Shown piece after piece: positions 10,930 to 22,834 of a DNA stretch of 64,000 nt. Location of the stretch: positions 3,286,001 to 3,350,000 of the forward strand of contig JAALGY010000023.1 of assembly GCA_032358165.1 (NCBI GenBank), given 5' to 3'. The notes beneath the pieces were generated by a model, which worked only from the letters and a program-made list of their open reading frames with translations, had not been told where the DNA came from and ran no database searches. The stretch comes from Diplosphaera chodatii. Its lineage: Eukaryota; Chlorophyta; Trebouxiophyceae; Prasiolales; Stichococcaceae. Both the position numbers and the translations under genes were made by a program. The stretch's first letter is position 1; each line of letters starts with the position of its first letter.

Positions 10930-13467
10930 TCATGTGCTCGCCTGGGCATCAAGTATGGCCTGCCCCTGCACCTCCATTGAGATTGCAACTCTGAGGTGAT
11001 GCCTGCGCACCTTGAACAGGCAGCAGACGGGGGCGGTGAAGGACAGGTGGCTGAAGTTGGCGAGGTGCTTTCCCTCCAGGGTGTAGCCGGCTGTCACCAC
11101 GTCCTGCCCCTCGAAGAAGGCCGTCAGCGCCTCCAGGATCGGCAGCACGCGCGCATCCCCCGTCTCGCTGCATGGAAAGAAACAGAGCTCTGTGAAGGCT
11201 TGCTTTGCAAAGAACACGGCAGTGAACCCGGCAAAGCAGCACTGGTGCTGTTGAAGCCAACCACCAGCTTATGTCAGCCGTTGCAGCCAGCTAGCATCTC
11301 CACTCTGAAAGCAGCACCAAGCCGATGCTGCTGTGATCTAGTTGACAAGAAACACTGCGGGGATCCTGGCTGGTGCGCTCACGAGTAGTACACGGCCAGG
11401 CGCCAGGGTATACGGCAGGAGTTGAAGTAGTAGTGCTTGTCCTCTGCGCGCTCCAAAATCTGCACAGGGTGCAATGTGAGATCTGGGTGCGTGGCATGAT
11501 CGTCGACCCCCTGACAGCTGCAACATGTGCACCCTCAGGCCGCTGCTGATGTGGGGTGGCTCATGAAAGGGCTGCCCTGCAGTGCGATTCCACCATGAAC
11601 ATGCACCACGGCGCAAGCTCAGCAAATTCTGAGGACACCAGCTCTCCAGGGGATCAACCAGACTGTACCTGGCCGGGCACAGGCTCGTAGCGGCCGGCAA
11701 CCTTGTTGTAGCTGACAAAGTCCGCCATGAGGCCTGTGGAGTGCTGTGCGTGCTGCGCCTCGATTGCCTGCAAGGTGGTTGCGAAGACGTGGTGAGCCAG
11801 CAGTCATGCAAGCTGTGCTCCCGATCAACTAGTCATCGGTGAGACATGGACAGCTGACGCAGGGCCCAGAGCCCGCTCCAGTGTTTCATGACGGCAACTG
11901 CAAACAGCTGCCCCCTAATGGTTCGCCCCCGGAAGGCGCAGCCCTCCAGCCGTTCTGGCAGTCCAGCCCTCCTGTCTGTCTCCCACTGCTCTTTCCAGGA
12001 GGGGCACCTGCAGCGTGGCGTCGAAGCAGGCGACCCAGGTCTTCACGTTGTCCTCGTCCTCCACGGCGAACAGCGCCAGGTGGGTGAGCATGAAGTCCGA
12101 GGGACGGGCCACGGCCCGCAGCTCGTGCCCCGGCACGCACCAGTCCCCCAGCGTCAGCACCTGCATTTGCAGTTGCATTTGGGGGTCAGGGCGACGTTAG
12201 ACCCCTTTCGCCACCTCTGGCCTGGGCGCAGCTACCATGTTAATGAAGTGCATGCATGGCCAGGCAGCCCATAGCTGAGTGGTATCTGGCAGGGTGGGTG
12301 CAAAGCTGCCCACCTTGGTGTCGGAGTTGTAGCAGGTCGCCAGCAGCGCGCCACACACCTTGATGCCCTCCTCCTGGTACTTGGGCTCGTCCCACGCCTG
12401 CAATGCGATTTGCGAGGTCTGGGGTCAATGGACAGCAGCAAGCATGACACTGCAAAGTGAGTGTCCTGGCCTTCCATGAAGTCTTGCATTGTAATGCCGG
12501 GGCGTGCGGTGCAGAGTTGGTGCACGACTGCACATCTTGCTGATCTCCTGGCGGCATCAGTGGTGGTGATCAGGAGGTATGGTTGGCACCTTGGCAGCCA
12601 GCAGCAGCGCGAAGGCTATGTCCATGTCGCCATCGGTCGCGGTGTTCAGCGTTCCCACGTTGGCCAGGATCTGCATGCGCCAGCACATACAACATGGCAG
12701 TTGGGATCACATTCGCATGTTGCTACCCTTGTGACGCTGTTGCTGTGGCAGCTGGCCTCGCCCTGACACATGACAGCTGGTGCAGCATGCACCTTGGTGG
12801 GTACAAGCAATTAGTCAAGAAAGTTCTAGAATGTACTGGAATAAGAAGCGGCTGATCACCTCGCCATCACCGCCGCGCAGCAGCTGCCAGTACATGAGCC
12901 CCCCCGGCGTCAGGAAGCGGCGCCAGAAGCGCAGGAAGCCGTCAAAGTCGCCGCGCTCGCGCTGCAGCACGCTGATCAGCAGCCCATACCCGGTCGCCTG
13001 CGCGACAGACAGACAGTGCCTGAGCTGCACCCAGCTTGCACATTGCACATTGGCCAGAGAACGCTGACCTTGGCTCACACCCATCATCCTGCAGTAAGGA
13101 TGCAGACCACGTTACAAAGGAGGCGATCATAAGTAGCCTTGGGAGCGAATGCAGTGCCGAGGAAGCGCACCTCAGATACCGTCACAGCATTGTGCGGCGT
13201 CTCGTGGTGCTTGCCGTTGTAGGCCACGTACAGGCCGCCCCTGTATTCGCGGACATACTTGGAGCGCCAGCGCAGGTAGCTGATGACACCGTCGACGGCT
13301 GGCAGATGCCGCTTTGCCTTGCTGCGCTTGGGTGAAGGTGGCGGCGTCACACGGGCGTGTGCACCGTTCGGCACCAGCCCGTTGGACACCTCCGTCGTGA
13401 GGACACTGGTGGCTGCAGCTGCGGGCGAGGCGGCGGCCTTGTTGCTGTTGCGGCGTCTAGGTGCCAT
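10930..13467 (-). CDS. GH8 glycoside hydrolase, copy 3 (complete)
   Basis: Exons: 13467-13171, 12997-12860, 12670-12590, 12397-12314, 12160-12008, 11767-11669, 11459-11383 and 11167 to the stop at 10930. Exon lengths equal those of copy 2 exactly (297, 138, 81, 84, 153, 99 and 77 nt for the first seven), which supports both models. The GH8 signature ATDGDMDIAFALLLAAK|AW, the SE|ATGYG donor motif and ARPSDFMLTHLALFA are intact. The 5' exons are diverged from copy 2, with changes such as NKAAASPAAA for NKSAASAAAA, while the 3' exons from 11767 downward are nearly identical to the matching part of copy 2. The gene is thus a mosaic of an older and a recently duplicated segment. The 3' terminus is as uncertain as in copy 2. 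Confidence 0.82.
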
Positions 13468-15406
13468 CAAGCTTTGTCGGGTGGCCTTGCAACTGTGCCT
13501 CGCGGTGGACGGACGCCTCCAGCGCGGGACGGGCACACCCGCTGCCGAAGCCCCTATGTGGGGTGCCGCGAGCTGCCCAATGTCTGGTACCTCAGACGCA
13601 TCTCATATCAAGCTGCTTCAGCTCCTGCTGCAGCCAGCGTGCCACCCAGACTGCACAACAAAGTATCCTCGCAACAGCGCTATCTGTTGGAGGTAAACGC
13701 GTCGACCCCGCGGCCAGTACTCTTGATGCGCTTTGAATGTAGTTATCTGATGTCCGCGTCACAGCAAGTCACAACTTAACGTTGCGCAACCTGCATACTT
13801 GGTGCACGCTCCTCGACACTAGTGACCTTTTTGCCTGGTCAGCATGATGTGGCACTGTTGCAAAGCGCAAATGTCCGAACGAACGCCCTTCAAGCGCATG
13901 GTGATGGGATGCAATCACACTTGTCGTGTAGAGGGAGGCCCTTGATGGCAACTCGACCAACTGGCGGCTAGCACACCACTTACACCACTCGCTGGTCAGG
14001 ACTAAATGTCGTGAACTTAGCTCAAGCAGTGATCGTCGCAATCAGTAGCACTGCAACCACCTACGCGCCTGCCTCTTCACTCAGTCTTCTGGTCCTTGGA
14101 CCATCGGGGTGTATAGGTGGTGGATTAGCAGCTGACGAAGGTGCGTCAGCGCCGCCCCCGCCTCAACACCTCTAACAAGTGTGACCAGTCGGCGCAGCTT
14201 TACGGCTAATCGGCAACCTGGCCGCTTTGGGGCGGCGGTGATGGCCTGTGCGCTGCAATCATCCTGCTCTGGCGCTTGTCTACTGGCGCAGCATGCGCAC
14301 TCGCACGTGGCTCAGGAGGTGACCAAGCTGCTGCTTCCCACAATACCCTTCACAGACTGTGCCTTCAAGCAATACCTGGTTGACTTGGTGTAGCAGGATT
14401 AGTTGCATGGACATGCTGTCGTTGACACACATCCATCATTGCACTTGGAGCAGGCTGGACCGTCTGCTCACGAGCCTCATGGCAGTGGCGGAGGCGCTGC
14501 TGGACGCCGCCGTGACGCGATTCGGCCGTGTGTACATTGGAGCAGCCGCCGTTCTGATCTCGCTGGTGGCTGCTGTCTTCTTTGCAGCCGTCATCCCCGA
14601 GGTGAGTGAAAACGCTGGCCTCTCTCCATCGCCCACTGGCTGCATCACCGTCATGCTGCACGGATCCCTCGAGGCCAGTGCAAGCATGCCGGTTCTGCCT
14701 TGCAAGTACTTCGCTGGTGTATGCAGCTGGCGGCATCAAGGGGGTTGCTGCATGCGGGTGGACATGCGGCATTCGGGCTGGTGCTGCTCGGGAATGTGGC
14801 GTTCAACTATGCGCAGTGCGTGCGCACGCCACCAGGCACCCCCGAGGACCTGTCACATGAGGTGGGGTGCTGCGACGGCACGACCTTGGGGTCATCATAT
14901 TAGACTGGAGAACTTCAGGTGCACCTGCTCAAAGACGAAGTGTGTCCCCCATCGCGATGCTCCTACACTAGCGGAGTGGCGATGCTGACATGTCGTTCGG
15001 GTGCGCGCATGAACACAGGCATGCACATTGGCTGCGAAACTGCGTGCATTGCAGTGTCACCCTCTTTCGCAGGTGCTGGCTGCAGCAGCGGAGGCCGGGC
15101 GCTACTGCCACACCTGCGGCTGGCCGAAGCCGGAGGCAGCGCATCACTGCCACATCTGCAACAGGTGCTCTGACAGTCTACACCAAGCTCTTGACCTTCC
15201 GATGCTCCTGTAAGCCTTTGGGGAGTGGTGTGCGCACAGGCATCCTGGTGGCATGGCAGAGTGGCAGCTGTGTCATAGCAGGGGCCAAAGCATTGCTGGT
15301 AGTGCAGCTGTGGCTGCTGTAGCACTATCATTGTTCACCAACCCCTGTGTACGGTGCCAGCCGACAGATGTGCTTATACTGAGGGTAGACCCAAGCTTCA
15401 GTTGTG
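12699..15406. repeat. Tandem cassette, partial and divergent copy 3 (Y)
   Basis: Third, older unit, at roughly nine in ten identical bases to copies 1 and 2. It contains the 5' part of a GH8 gene and the 5' part of an intact DHHC gene. Alignment with copies 1 and 2 stops within the shared word AAGCTTCAGTTGT, which ends near 15406 here and at 2780 in copy 1. Beyond it, copies 1 and 2 switch to eIF4A sequence while this copy continues into the genuine DHHC exons. Confidence 0.88.
13468..14478. promoter_or_regulatory. Divergent intergenic region GH8 / DHHC (copy 3)
   Basis: About 1 kb serving as promoter region for GH8 copy 3 (minus) and the intact DHHC gene (plus). Sequence is alignable with copies 1 and 2 throughout, with small indels. 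No gene or clear core-promoter element identified. Confidence 0.5.
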
Positions 15407-16368
15407 AACAAGTCATGTCCGCTTTTCACTCTCAGGTGCATCTTGAAGATGGACCACCACTGCCCCTGGATGAACACCTGCATCGGCGCCAATAACTACC
15501 GCTACTTCCTGCTGACGCTGGTGTGGATGGAGGCTGGCGCTGCGTATGCGGTGAGTCTCCTGAAGCACGACCTCAGCAGCTTTGCATCGGCAAGCCTCGA
15601 CGTTCAGCAGACCATTGTGATGTCCTCAAGTACAACTGACAGCACCACAGTGTCTCCAAACCTCTCCCCAATCTTTCTGAGGACCTAGGTCAGCCTGTAG
15701 GCGGTAATGACCATCCGGCGAATGGTGGTGGCGGCGGCGGCGGTGGGCGAGACGTGGCACGAGGCGCCGCTGCCTTTGCTGTTCGTCGGCATCCTTTCAG
15801 CATCCATGGCCTGCGCGCTGGGCCTACTCCTGGGCTGGCACATATACCTGGCCGCCAGCTCTCAGGTACGCGCCTGCAGCTGCAGGTCTACCACAAGGTC
15901 ATACTGCATGCAGCAGCTGGCTGCATGGCCACCCCGTGCAAGTCTGGCAATGCTCACTTGTCACGTGCATGCAGTCGACCATTGACTTCCACAACCACTG
16001 GGCGCGGGCTGTCGAGGCAAAGCGCAGCGGGCAACGCTGGGCCCGGCCACCTCACCCCACCGCCGGCCAAAACCTCCAGGCACAGCACAGCACTGCACAG
16101 CACAACACCGCATGCACTGTGGTGCTGAGAGCATGCATCAAGCTGTACGCAGTTGTGCATGATTGCCTCAATGTGTAGAGTAGAAATTGCGAGGCTCAGC
16201 GCTATGCTGTCTGCGTCAACCAGTATATAACATACGGTGCATGTCCTGATCAGGCTGCACGTGATGCAGGACATCTTTGACGTACATGGGCGCTGGTGGT
16301 ACATCATGTGGCTGCTGCCGCGGTGGCCGCAGCGGAATCCCCAAAAAGCACTGCAAAGCACGTCTTGA
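14479..16368 (+). CDS. DHHC-type protein S-acyltransferase (palmitoyltransferase)
   Basis: The only intact member of the array. Exons 14479-14601, 14727-14861, 15073-15164, 15436-15550, 15701-15865, 15975-16079 and 16270-16368 give 277 residues with agreeing phases. Layout: membrane segments at about residues 15-38 and 52-68, then the cysteine-rich domain [19 protein letters not shown]...[16 protein letters not shown] with the catalytic DHHC, a third membrane segment ([17 protein letters not shown]), a fourth ([20 protein letters not shown]), then [19 protein letters not shown] and the stop. This is the usual four-pass plan of enzymes that attach palmitate to cysteines of membrane proteins at the Golgi or plasma membrane. 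The intron 16080-16269 starts with GC rather than GT. It shares a divergent promoter region with GH8 copy 3. Confidence 0.88.
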
Positions 16369-16859
16369 GACGTTGTGACCGGCAACACAAGTAGCATCGA
16401 TGACGTTCCAGACGGCGCCAGCTGCAGCGATCCGAAGCCATAAGGTTGCAATCGAAAGCAATGGAATGCTGGTCCTGGGCCTTCTCCGCCACAACAACTG
16501 GCATTTGTGCTCGCCACGGCTCTGATGTACTTGCAGTTCCTGCTGGCAGCTGGGTAGGGGGGTAGTTGACGTACCCCTAAACTGGGTTATGAAAGGCAAG
16601 CACATGGTGAGCACAATGCAGATTCATATTCATGGCACACACTGGAGCACCACGCTGCAGCACGGTGTGTTGCCCCTTACTAATCGTAAACAGCTGCACC
16701 GAAAGCAGGGGTGCAGCTTTCGCGTAGATCCTTTGCATCAAGAACCTCACTTCTACATACTTGAAATCTTCATCAGCAACAGCTGAAGAACCCCGTTTCA
16801 CGAAGTGCGTTCCTAAGAGTCCAGCAACATCGCCTGCATACCAGCAAACAATCAGCAGG
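16369..16859. other. Intergenic, no gene seen
   Basis: About 490 bases between the DHHC stop and the aldo/keto reductase start, in tandem orientation. It should hold the DHHC 3' untranslated region and the reductase promoter. No coding signal or clear regulatory element was recognised. Confidence 0.5.
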
Positions 16860-19800
16860 ATGGCGCCCGAAGCGCAGAAGCTCCCAGTCAGGCCGCTCGG
16901 CTCGCAGGTTTGTAACGTTCATCACTTTCCGCTCAACACGGATTGCATCCGTCAGAGCTTGCCAATTGAGCCGCGACCCATGCATGACTTGGGTGACAAT
17001 AGCGCAGGTGCAGGTGATGACATGCGTGTCAATGGCTGCAGGGACTGCATGTCAGCGCCCAGGGACTTGGCTGCAGTGAGTGCCAGCCGTCCCACGGCCT
17101 GCTGTCATTCACCATGACCGCAAGACCGTTTCTTTGCTGCCATGTAGCTTCTGTGCAGAAGCGCCAGCATGGTGGCTGGCTGCTGGGGCTGGATCAGGTG
17201 AATATGGTACTCTTTTGTCGCAGTGGGCTTCAGCTTTGCGTACCACGCCACCAACTCGGTGGGCGACGAGGATGCGATGGCCGTCATCAGCCGCGCGGCA
17301 GAGCTGGGCCAGACACTCCTCGACACCAGCGATGTCTACGGACCGCACACCAATGAGAAGCTTCTTTGTGAGTCACTACCTTCAATCACTGCACAGGATC
17401 TGTGGCTGCATGCATCCTATTTCGTGTTCAGTGTGCCATGGCCACTAGCATAGACTTACCACATACAACAGAGCATCCGCATGACAGGTGCTCTCCACAG
17501 CTGCGCAGCTGCACTGCACGTATGCCCTCCTGCAGCGTTCCGGATGCGTTATTTATCAATTGTGCGTTTGCACTTCAGCCCGCGCACTGGCAGGCAACCG
17601 GGACAAGTACATTGTGGCGTCTAAGTTTGGTAACACCATGCAGGAAGGTAACCGTCCTTGTGATGTTAGTCGGCACAATGTTGAAGGCTCACTACTATGC
17701 TGGCTTATCTGGATCATTTGTGAGCCTGCTTTGGGGCTTGCTGCTTCATGGCCTTGTCAAGATGGCGCACAACGCGGATTGCTAATACTGCAGGGAAGAT
17801 GTCTGTGCGCGGAGACCCCGAGTACGTCAAGTGAGCAACCCTCGCAATTCTTGCTTGTACCCTGCATGCTCTGGGCCTCTGCAAGGCTCATCCCATGCTG
17901 CACTCCGCCCTGATCTGGCGCACAGTTTCGCATGTTTGCTCACCAGAAATTTGCGGCTGCTTCCCTCAAACCCTCAAACAGTGTTCGCATCTGTCAGCTT
18001 CATGTATGCAGGGAGTCGTGCGCGGGCTCGCTGCAGCGGCTGGGCATCGACGTCATCGACCTGTACTATCAGCACAGGGTGGACGCCCACACGCCCATCA
18101 CCGACACCGTCGGCGCCATGGCGGTGTGACATCATTCGAACTGCAGTGGTGCTGGTCTGCGCTGGCAACATGTGCGCACGATGATCTCGCAGCTGTGGAG
18201 TGCTTTGCAGTATAGAACTCACTGGGCTGCACTTTCTGTGCGTGCACTCATGCACATACTGCACTGCGACCGCCTGTCTCAGTGAGACGCCGCGAGCACG
18301 AACTTCGTCGTCCAAATGTCGTCCAAAATCTGGCATGCAGGAGCTGGTCAGGGAGGGCAAGGTGCGGTACCTGGGGCTGAGCGAGGTGTCAGCGGAGGAC
18401 CTGCGCAGGGCGCACGCCGTGCACCCCATCACCGCCGTGCAGCTGGAGTGGAGCCTGTGGACCCGTGACGCAGAGGTGACTCCGCTTTTGGCAACAATTA
18501 TATCGAGAGATTCGAGGTCTATGATCTCCTCTGCACAAGGGCAGGGCCCCAGGTATCCGGAAAGTGGTTCAATGTCAAGTTGATGCAAGCTGATGGACTG
18601 TTCTGCGGCTGCAAACAGAAGGACGTGATCCCGATGTGCCGGGAGCTGGGCATCGGCATCGTGGCCTACTCGCCGCTGGGCCGCGGCTTCCTGACTGGGC
18701 AGATCAAATCCCGCGACGACCTGGCAGGTGCACTTGGACCGGGACTAGCATGCTGTTGTGCAGGCTCATACCCCTCATAAGCACTAAGAAGCCGTACTGC
18801 ACTTGCATGTGTTGCATGCCGCAGCCAATGTTGTTGGCATGATGAGCCCTGACTGGATGGCGTGTGATGCGCTGCAGAGAATGATGGCCGCAGAAGGTAT
18901 GCAGACAGCTGCCGCCATGCTCTCCTGGCTCATGCACGCCTTGTTAAATGCAGTGGCACGTGGCTTCGGTGGTGCTTTGGACTGGCTGTAGAATTGTCAT
19001 TCTCATACGTTGCAGGATGCCACGGTTCTCAGAGGAGAACTTCCCGAAGGTGAGGAACACCCCGCACAACCTTTCTGTGACACTCTACTGCTCGTGCACC
19101 TGTGGTCTGACCAAGTGGCTCGCTCACTCGCTGCGGCCTTGCACACACAAAATTGCTCCTACACGTGACGCTGTCACCTGGTGACTCTGCAGAACCTCGA
19201 GATCGTGGAGAAGGTCAAGGCGGTGGCAGCGAGGCATGATTGCACCCCGGGGCAGGTCGCCCTCGCCTGGCTGCATGCGCAGGTGACATGCATGTCCCTC
19301 ACTGGCGCACATGGCCTCGCTTTATGCACATCCTGTACTGCTGCAGAACGAAGAGGTGGAAGTACTGTCAGAGCTGCTGCCTGACATGCCTCTTGTTGCT
19401 GCCTGCAGGGAGATGATGTTGTGCCCATCCCGTGCGTCCCTTCTGCCTTTACTTCTTCAGCATGCTGTTCTACAGTGCTCTGTGATCGTACAAAGGCTAG
19501 CCTTCCGGTACTCTCTGCTGTACCGTGTAAGCTACACCATGTAGCAAAAAGATCTTTTGCATATTTGCAGGGGCACACGACGCATCAAATACCTCGAGGA
19601 GAATGTTGCGGCTTTCCAGGTGATGTGCAACACCACTGCTAGTGCAACAGACTGCTGGCCATAGCACGGACAGCCTTCAGCATGGCAGCTGGTTGTGACA
19701 CGTGAAGGACTTGCCGCTGTGGTTGTGTGCTCAAGCCATGAAGCACATGCACAGGTCAAGCTCACAAAGGAGGACCTGGCTGCTCTTGACGAGGTGCAAC

Positions 19801-20071
19801 CACCTCTTGGCTGTGACACGCTCCTGCTCACCTGCATGGCTCCAGCAGCACACTGCATTGCAGCGAGGTATCCCATCACTCAACCGGCATTGCTAAAAGA
19901 GAACACATACAGCATGTTCTGTTCCCGCTGCAGGTGTCAGAGTTCACCGTTGGCGGGAGGTATCATCCCATGGTGGCCAAGTTCTCATACGACAACTACC
20001 ACAAGATGCGGGGGCAGGACAAGGAGAACCTGCCCAGCAATGCGGTTTCAGAGCCAAACGGCAACAAGTGA
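16860..20071 (+). CDS. Aldo/keto reductase (plant auxin-induced / perakine-reductase type)
   Basis: NADPH-dependent carbonyl reductase with a TIM-barrel fold. Exons: 16860-16907, 17042-17075, 17224-17367, 17579-17647, 17794-17830, 18012-18123, 18341-18475, 18619-18727, 19015-19049, 19193-19282, 19409-19431, 19571-19619, 19755-19793 and 19934-20071. One short exon between 18728 and 19014 is still needed to keep the frame and I could not place it. Landmarks: [32 protein letters not shown] (catalytic Asp and Tyr); IVASKFG (Lys); [13 protein letters not shown] (His); [53 protein letters not shown]. The tetrad Asp-Tyr-Lys-His is intact and the length is normal. No targeting peptide is evident. The physiological substrate is not predictable. 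Confidence 0.87.
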
Positions 20072-20267
20072 TAACCAGCCAATTTTGACAAAAAGCAATC
20101 TTGAACGGACAGATATGCAGCCAGCATTACACAGTGGGATGCCTTGCAACTGCTGATCGTCAGCACTACTCAACTTGCTTGGACGTGCAAGGCACATGCA
20201 TTCTGCGATTGTGGTATCGGAACGTGAGTCTATGAGCAGCAAGTCGAATCACTGAACACTGGCCTAA

Positions 20268-20272
20268 TTACA
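20268..20272 (-). terminator. Putative polyadenylation signal of the HIRAN gene
   Basis: TGTAA on the minus strand (TTACA as printed), about 270 nt beyond the HIRAN-gene stop at 20542. TGTAA is the usual signal in green algae. Chance occurrence cannot be excluded. Confidence 0.4.
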
Positions 20273-20326
20273 CTTGACAGCAACGTGACCACCTCAGATT
20301 TGCTGGCTGACTGGGGTTGAGAACTG

Positions 20327-20331
20327 TGTAA
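20327..20331 (+). terminator. Putative polyadenylation signal of the aldo/keto reductase
   Basis: TGTAA about 256 nt after the reductase stop. If both this and the minus-strand signal at 20268-20272 are used, the two convergent transcripts overlap by several tens of bases. Confidence 0.4.
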
Positions 20332-20541
20332 ACCACAAAGTGATGTACAGATGCGACGACTTTTATCAGATAGAATACACTTACGCATCTGATGCGACTG
20401 TGCAATGTTTGCCACTTGTGGGCAGTCTATAGTGATGACGGATCAAATGAGTTGACGGCGTCGGCAGAGGGTTAGGTGCTCCGCAGCGCCGCCTATCAGC
20501 CTGCTGCTCTGCTGCTGCGTCTGCACTTAGAGTGCCGCTGT

Positions 20542-22834
20542 TCAGCGGCCAAGTGCCGCCAGCGCTGGCGGCACCGCCACCCCCTGCCCCTCCAGCCAGC
20601 TCGCGTCCAGCGCCCAGCCGGCCCCGGAGCGCACCGCCCGCTGCGCGTCCAGGTGCCGCAGGTAGGTGTCCGCCTCGTCAGGCGTCCACCTGAGGCAGCA
20701 GTGGGCAGTGAAGGTCCATCAGTACCCTGCACACGATGGTATGACCCCAGCTCGACTGTCCCTGGCGCGCGTTCCTACAAGGTTGCAGACTCCAGTGCAG
20801 CGCATTGGGCATGGCGTCACCACATGTTCACACGCTTGCTTTGCTGCAGCCCGCGCCAACTCGAGCCTGAGACTGGCAATCAGAATGCAGGGTGCACTGG
20901 GAGAGAAGAGCTAAGCACCCGTTGATCTGCTGCAGGGTGGCCAGCGCCGCCTGGAACGCGTCGGAGCCGGGCTGCAGGCGCGCCAGGTTCTTGGCGGCAT
21001 TGACCTCTGGCGCCAGCGCCGCCACGCCCAGCAGCCGCACGGTCTGCAGAGTTCACATCCACCCGTGAGTTTAAAAGGGTCTGCTAGCTGGGGGTCTGAG
21101 TCCTGCAGACGTGCAGGCTGAAGCAGGATCTGCGGCTGAGCTCCAGGGGGGAGCTGCAGCAAGACCGATGAGCTGAAGACGGATCCTACACATCCTGTGG
21201 CATCTGCTGCAGGATGGCATTGGAGGCGTAACCTGCTCATTGGTTTCAAAGCTGCGAATGGACATGCCGCAAGTACCCACAGCGTTATGCACCTTGGTTG
21301 CATCGTCCACATGCCACATGCCGGCCCCAACCACGGGGTACTCTGCGCCGGCGCCACCTGTGATCTCGCACCTGCATCCATGCCACATAATGCCGCCTGA
21401 CAGGTGCATACATGCAGCTCAGACAGGATGCGTAGAGTCGCAGATAACAGGGTCACTTTGATATGCGGCTAGATGAGCGATAATTGAAAATGGGGCCTGT
21501 AGCGGTTGCGATCCCCTTCTGACGTGGTGTTAAGCATTGCTGCTGCTGAAGCACAGCCACGGCACACATAGGTCTACACTCACTTGTAGCCTGCGCGGCG
21601 GTAGGCGGCCTTGCGCAGCGTGTTCCAGTCGCCGTCCGGCAGCACCGACGACAGCGCCGTGTGCGGCAGGATGGACTCCGGGATGGCGTCCACCGTGAGT
21701 GATGGCAGCAGCGGCTGCACGCTCACCTGCGAGGAGCAAGTGTGCGGCTCGGAGCATGTTGAGCTGCAGCTCTGACCAGAGGATCTGCAACTTAAGGTTC
21801 TCAAAGGTACTAAGTGACGATGGCAGGACTGCAAGCTGCAGCAGGTAAGCAAATGCCATGCAACATGTGTTCATTGGCTTAGAGGATGCCTTCTGCCAGC
21901 ATGGCAAAACACAAGGGTGCCCTCGCCCCCCAGACGTACATCAGGGACGAACACCTGCTGGAAAGTCACATCTCGAGGGCTGGCCTCGGAATGTGACGCG
22001 CCACACAGGCATTCGGCCCTGATTTATATGGCTGCACATGCCAAGTTGCAAGGTGCTGCAGTGGCACCAGCTTGCATAGCCTCCGTGGTCCAGTTCTCAC
22101 TGTGAGGCCCAGGTTGCCGGTGTTGGCCTCGGACCCGATGGACTGCACGCGCCCGAAGGTAACCGGCTGCGGCAGCCGGAAGGTCTCGCCCCGCGGGAGG
22201 TAGCCCAGCCCGTGGCCGTGCAGCGACTGCGCCGCGACGGCATCCGGGTCGTGCGGGTTGTGCGGCTCCCGCACCATCATCACCGCATGCCCTGTAGTCG
22301 TAGAGTATGACTCACTGTTGATGACATATGGCGACCCACATCAGCGCCGTTCGTGGGCAGTCGATGATGCTGCGTTCTGCACACCGCCGGGTTTGACAGA
22401 CTGTGGGGCAAGTGACAGCATGTAGGCTTGGGACGCCACATGTGGTGCAGCACCACCGTCTGGCGCATTCAAGGGGTGCACCTTTGCCGATGGTGTTCAG
22501 CAGCTCCTGGCGGCCGTCGAAGCTGACGCCCACAATGCGGAACACCTCTGCGGGCGCTGAGGCAACGGCCATGGCGCGCGCCTCAGCGGGCGGCGGGGCC
22601 TTCGGGCCCTGCAGAGCGCAGCAAACCTAAACCCTGAACGATGCTGATGCTGGTGTTGCTCCGAATGAAAACGTTTCTGGCATGCAGACGTGCCTCTTCC
22701 TGCTGTTCCCAGGTCCTGGCTGGCAGTCAGGCGTCTGGAGCGTCCGGCGCACATACCTTCTGCTGCTGGGTGGGGCTATCGGAGCCAGGTGCCTGGCGGG
22801 CAGTCGCACGAGCCGCTGCTGCCGGCCGCCGCAT
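20542..22834 (-). CDS. HIRAN-domain protein
   Basis: Exons supported: 22834-22757, 22608-22482, 22291-22101, 21957-21913, 21726-21584, 21043-20919 and 20689-20542; one exon between 21583 and 21044 is missing from my model because the phases do not close. The HIRAN domain is spread over exons 2-3: FRIVGVSFDGRQELLNTIGKG, then VMMVREPHNPHDPDAVAAQS and GLGYLPRGETFRLPQP. HIRAN domains bind DNA ends or stalled forks in Rad5/HLTF helicases, but no helicase motifs are seen here, so this looks like a stand-alone HIRAN protein. The start at MRRPAAAARATARQ gives a basic, Ala/Arg-rich N-terminus compatible with an organelle transit peptide. The C-terminal part (VRLLGVAALAPEVNAAKNL...WTPDEADTYLRHLDAQRAV) is not a family I recognise. 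Confidence 0.68.

Larger units (their letters stand above)
6413..12698. repeat. Tandem cassette, copy 2 (X2)
   Basis: Second unit of the array, about 6.29 kb. Downstream of the copy-1 insertion it sits at an offset of 6299 from copy 1. It carries the same truncated DHHC gene and the same damaged eIF4A piece as copy 1, so that damage predates the latest duplication. The near-identity to copy 1 ends near 11770, and the last 0.9 kb is clearly diverged from the corresponding bases of copy 1. The most recent duplication junction therefore probably lies near 5475 rather than at 6413. Confidence 0.92.
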
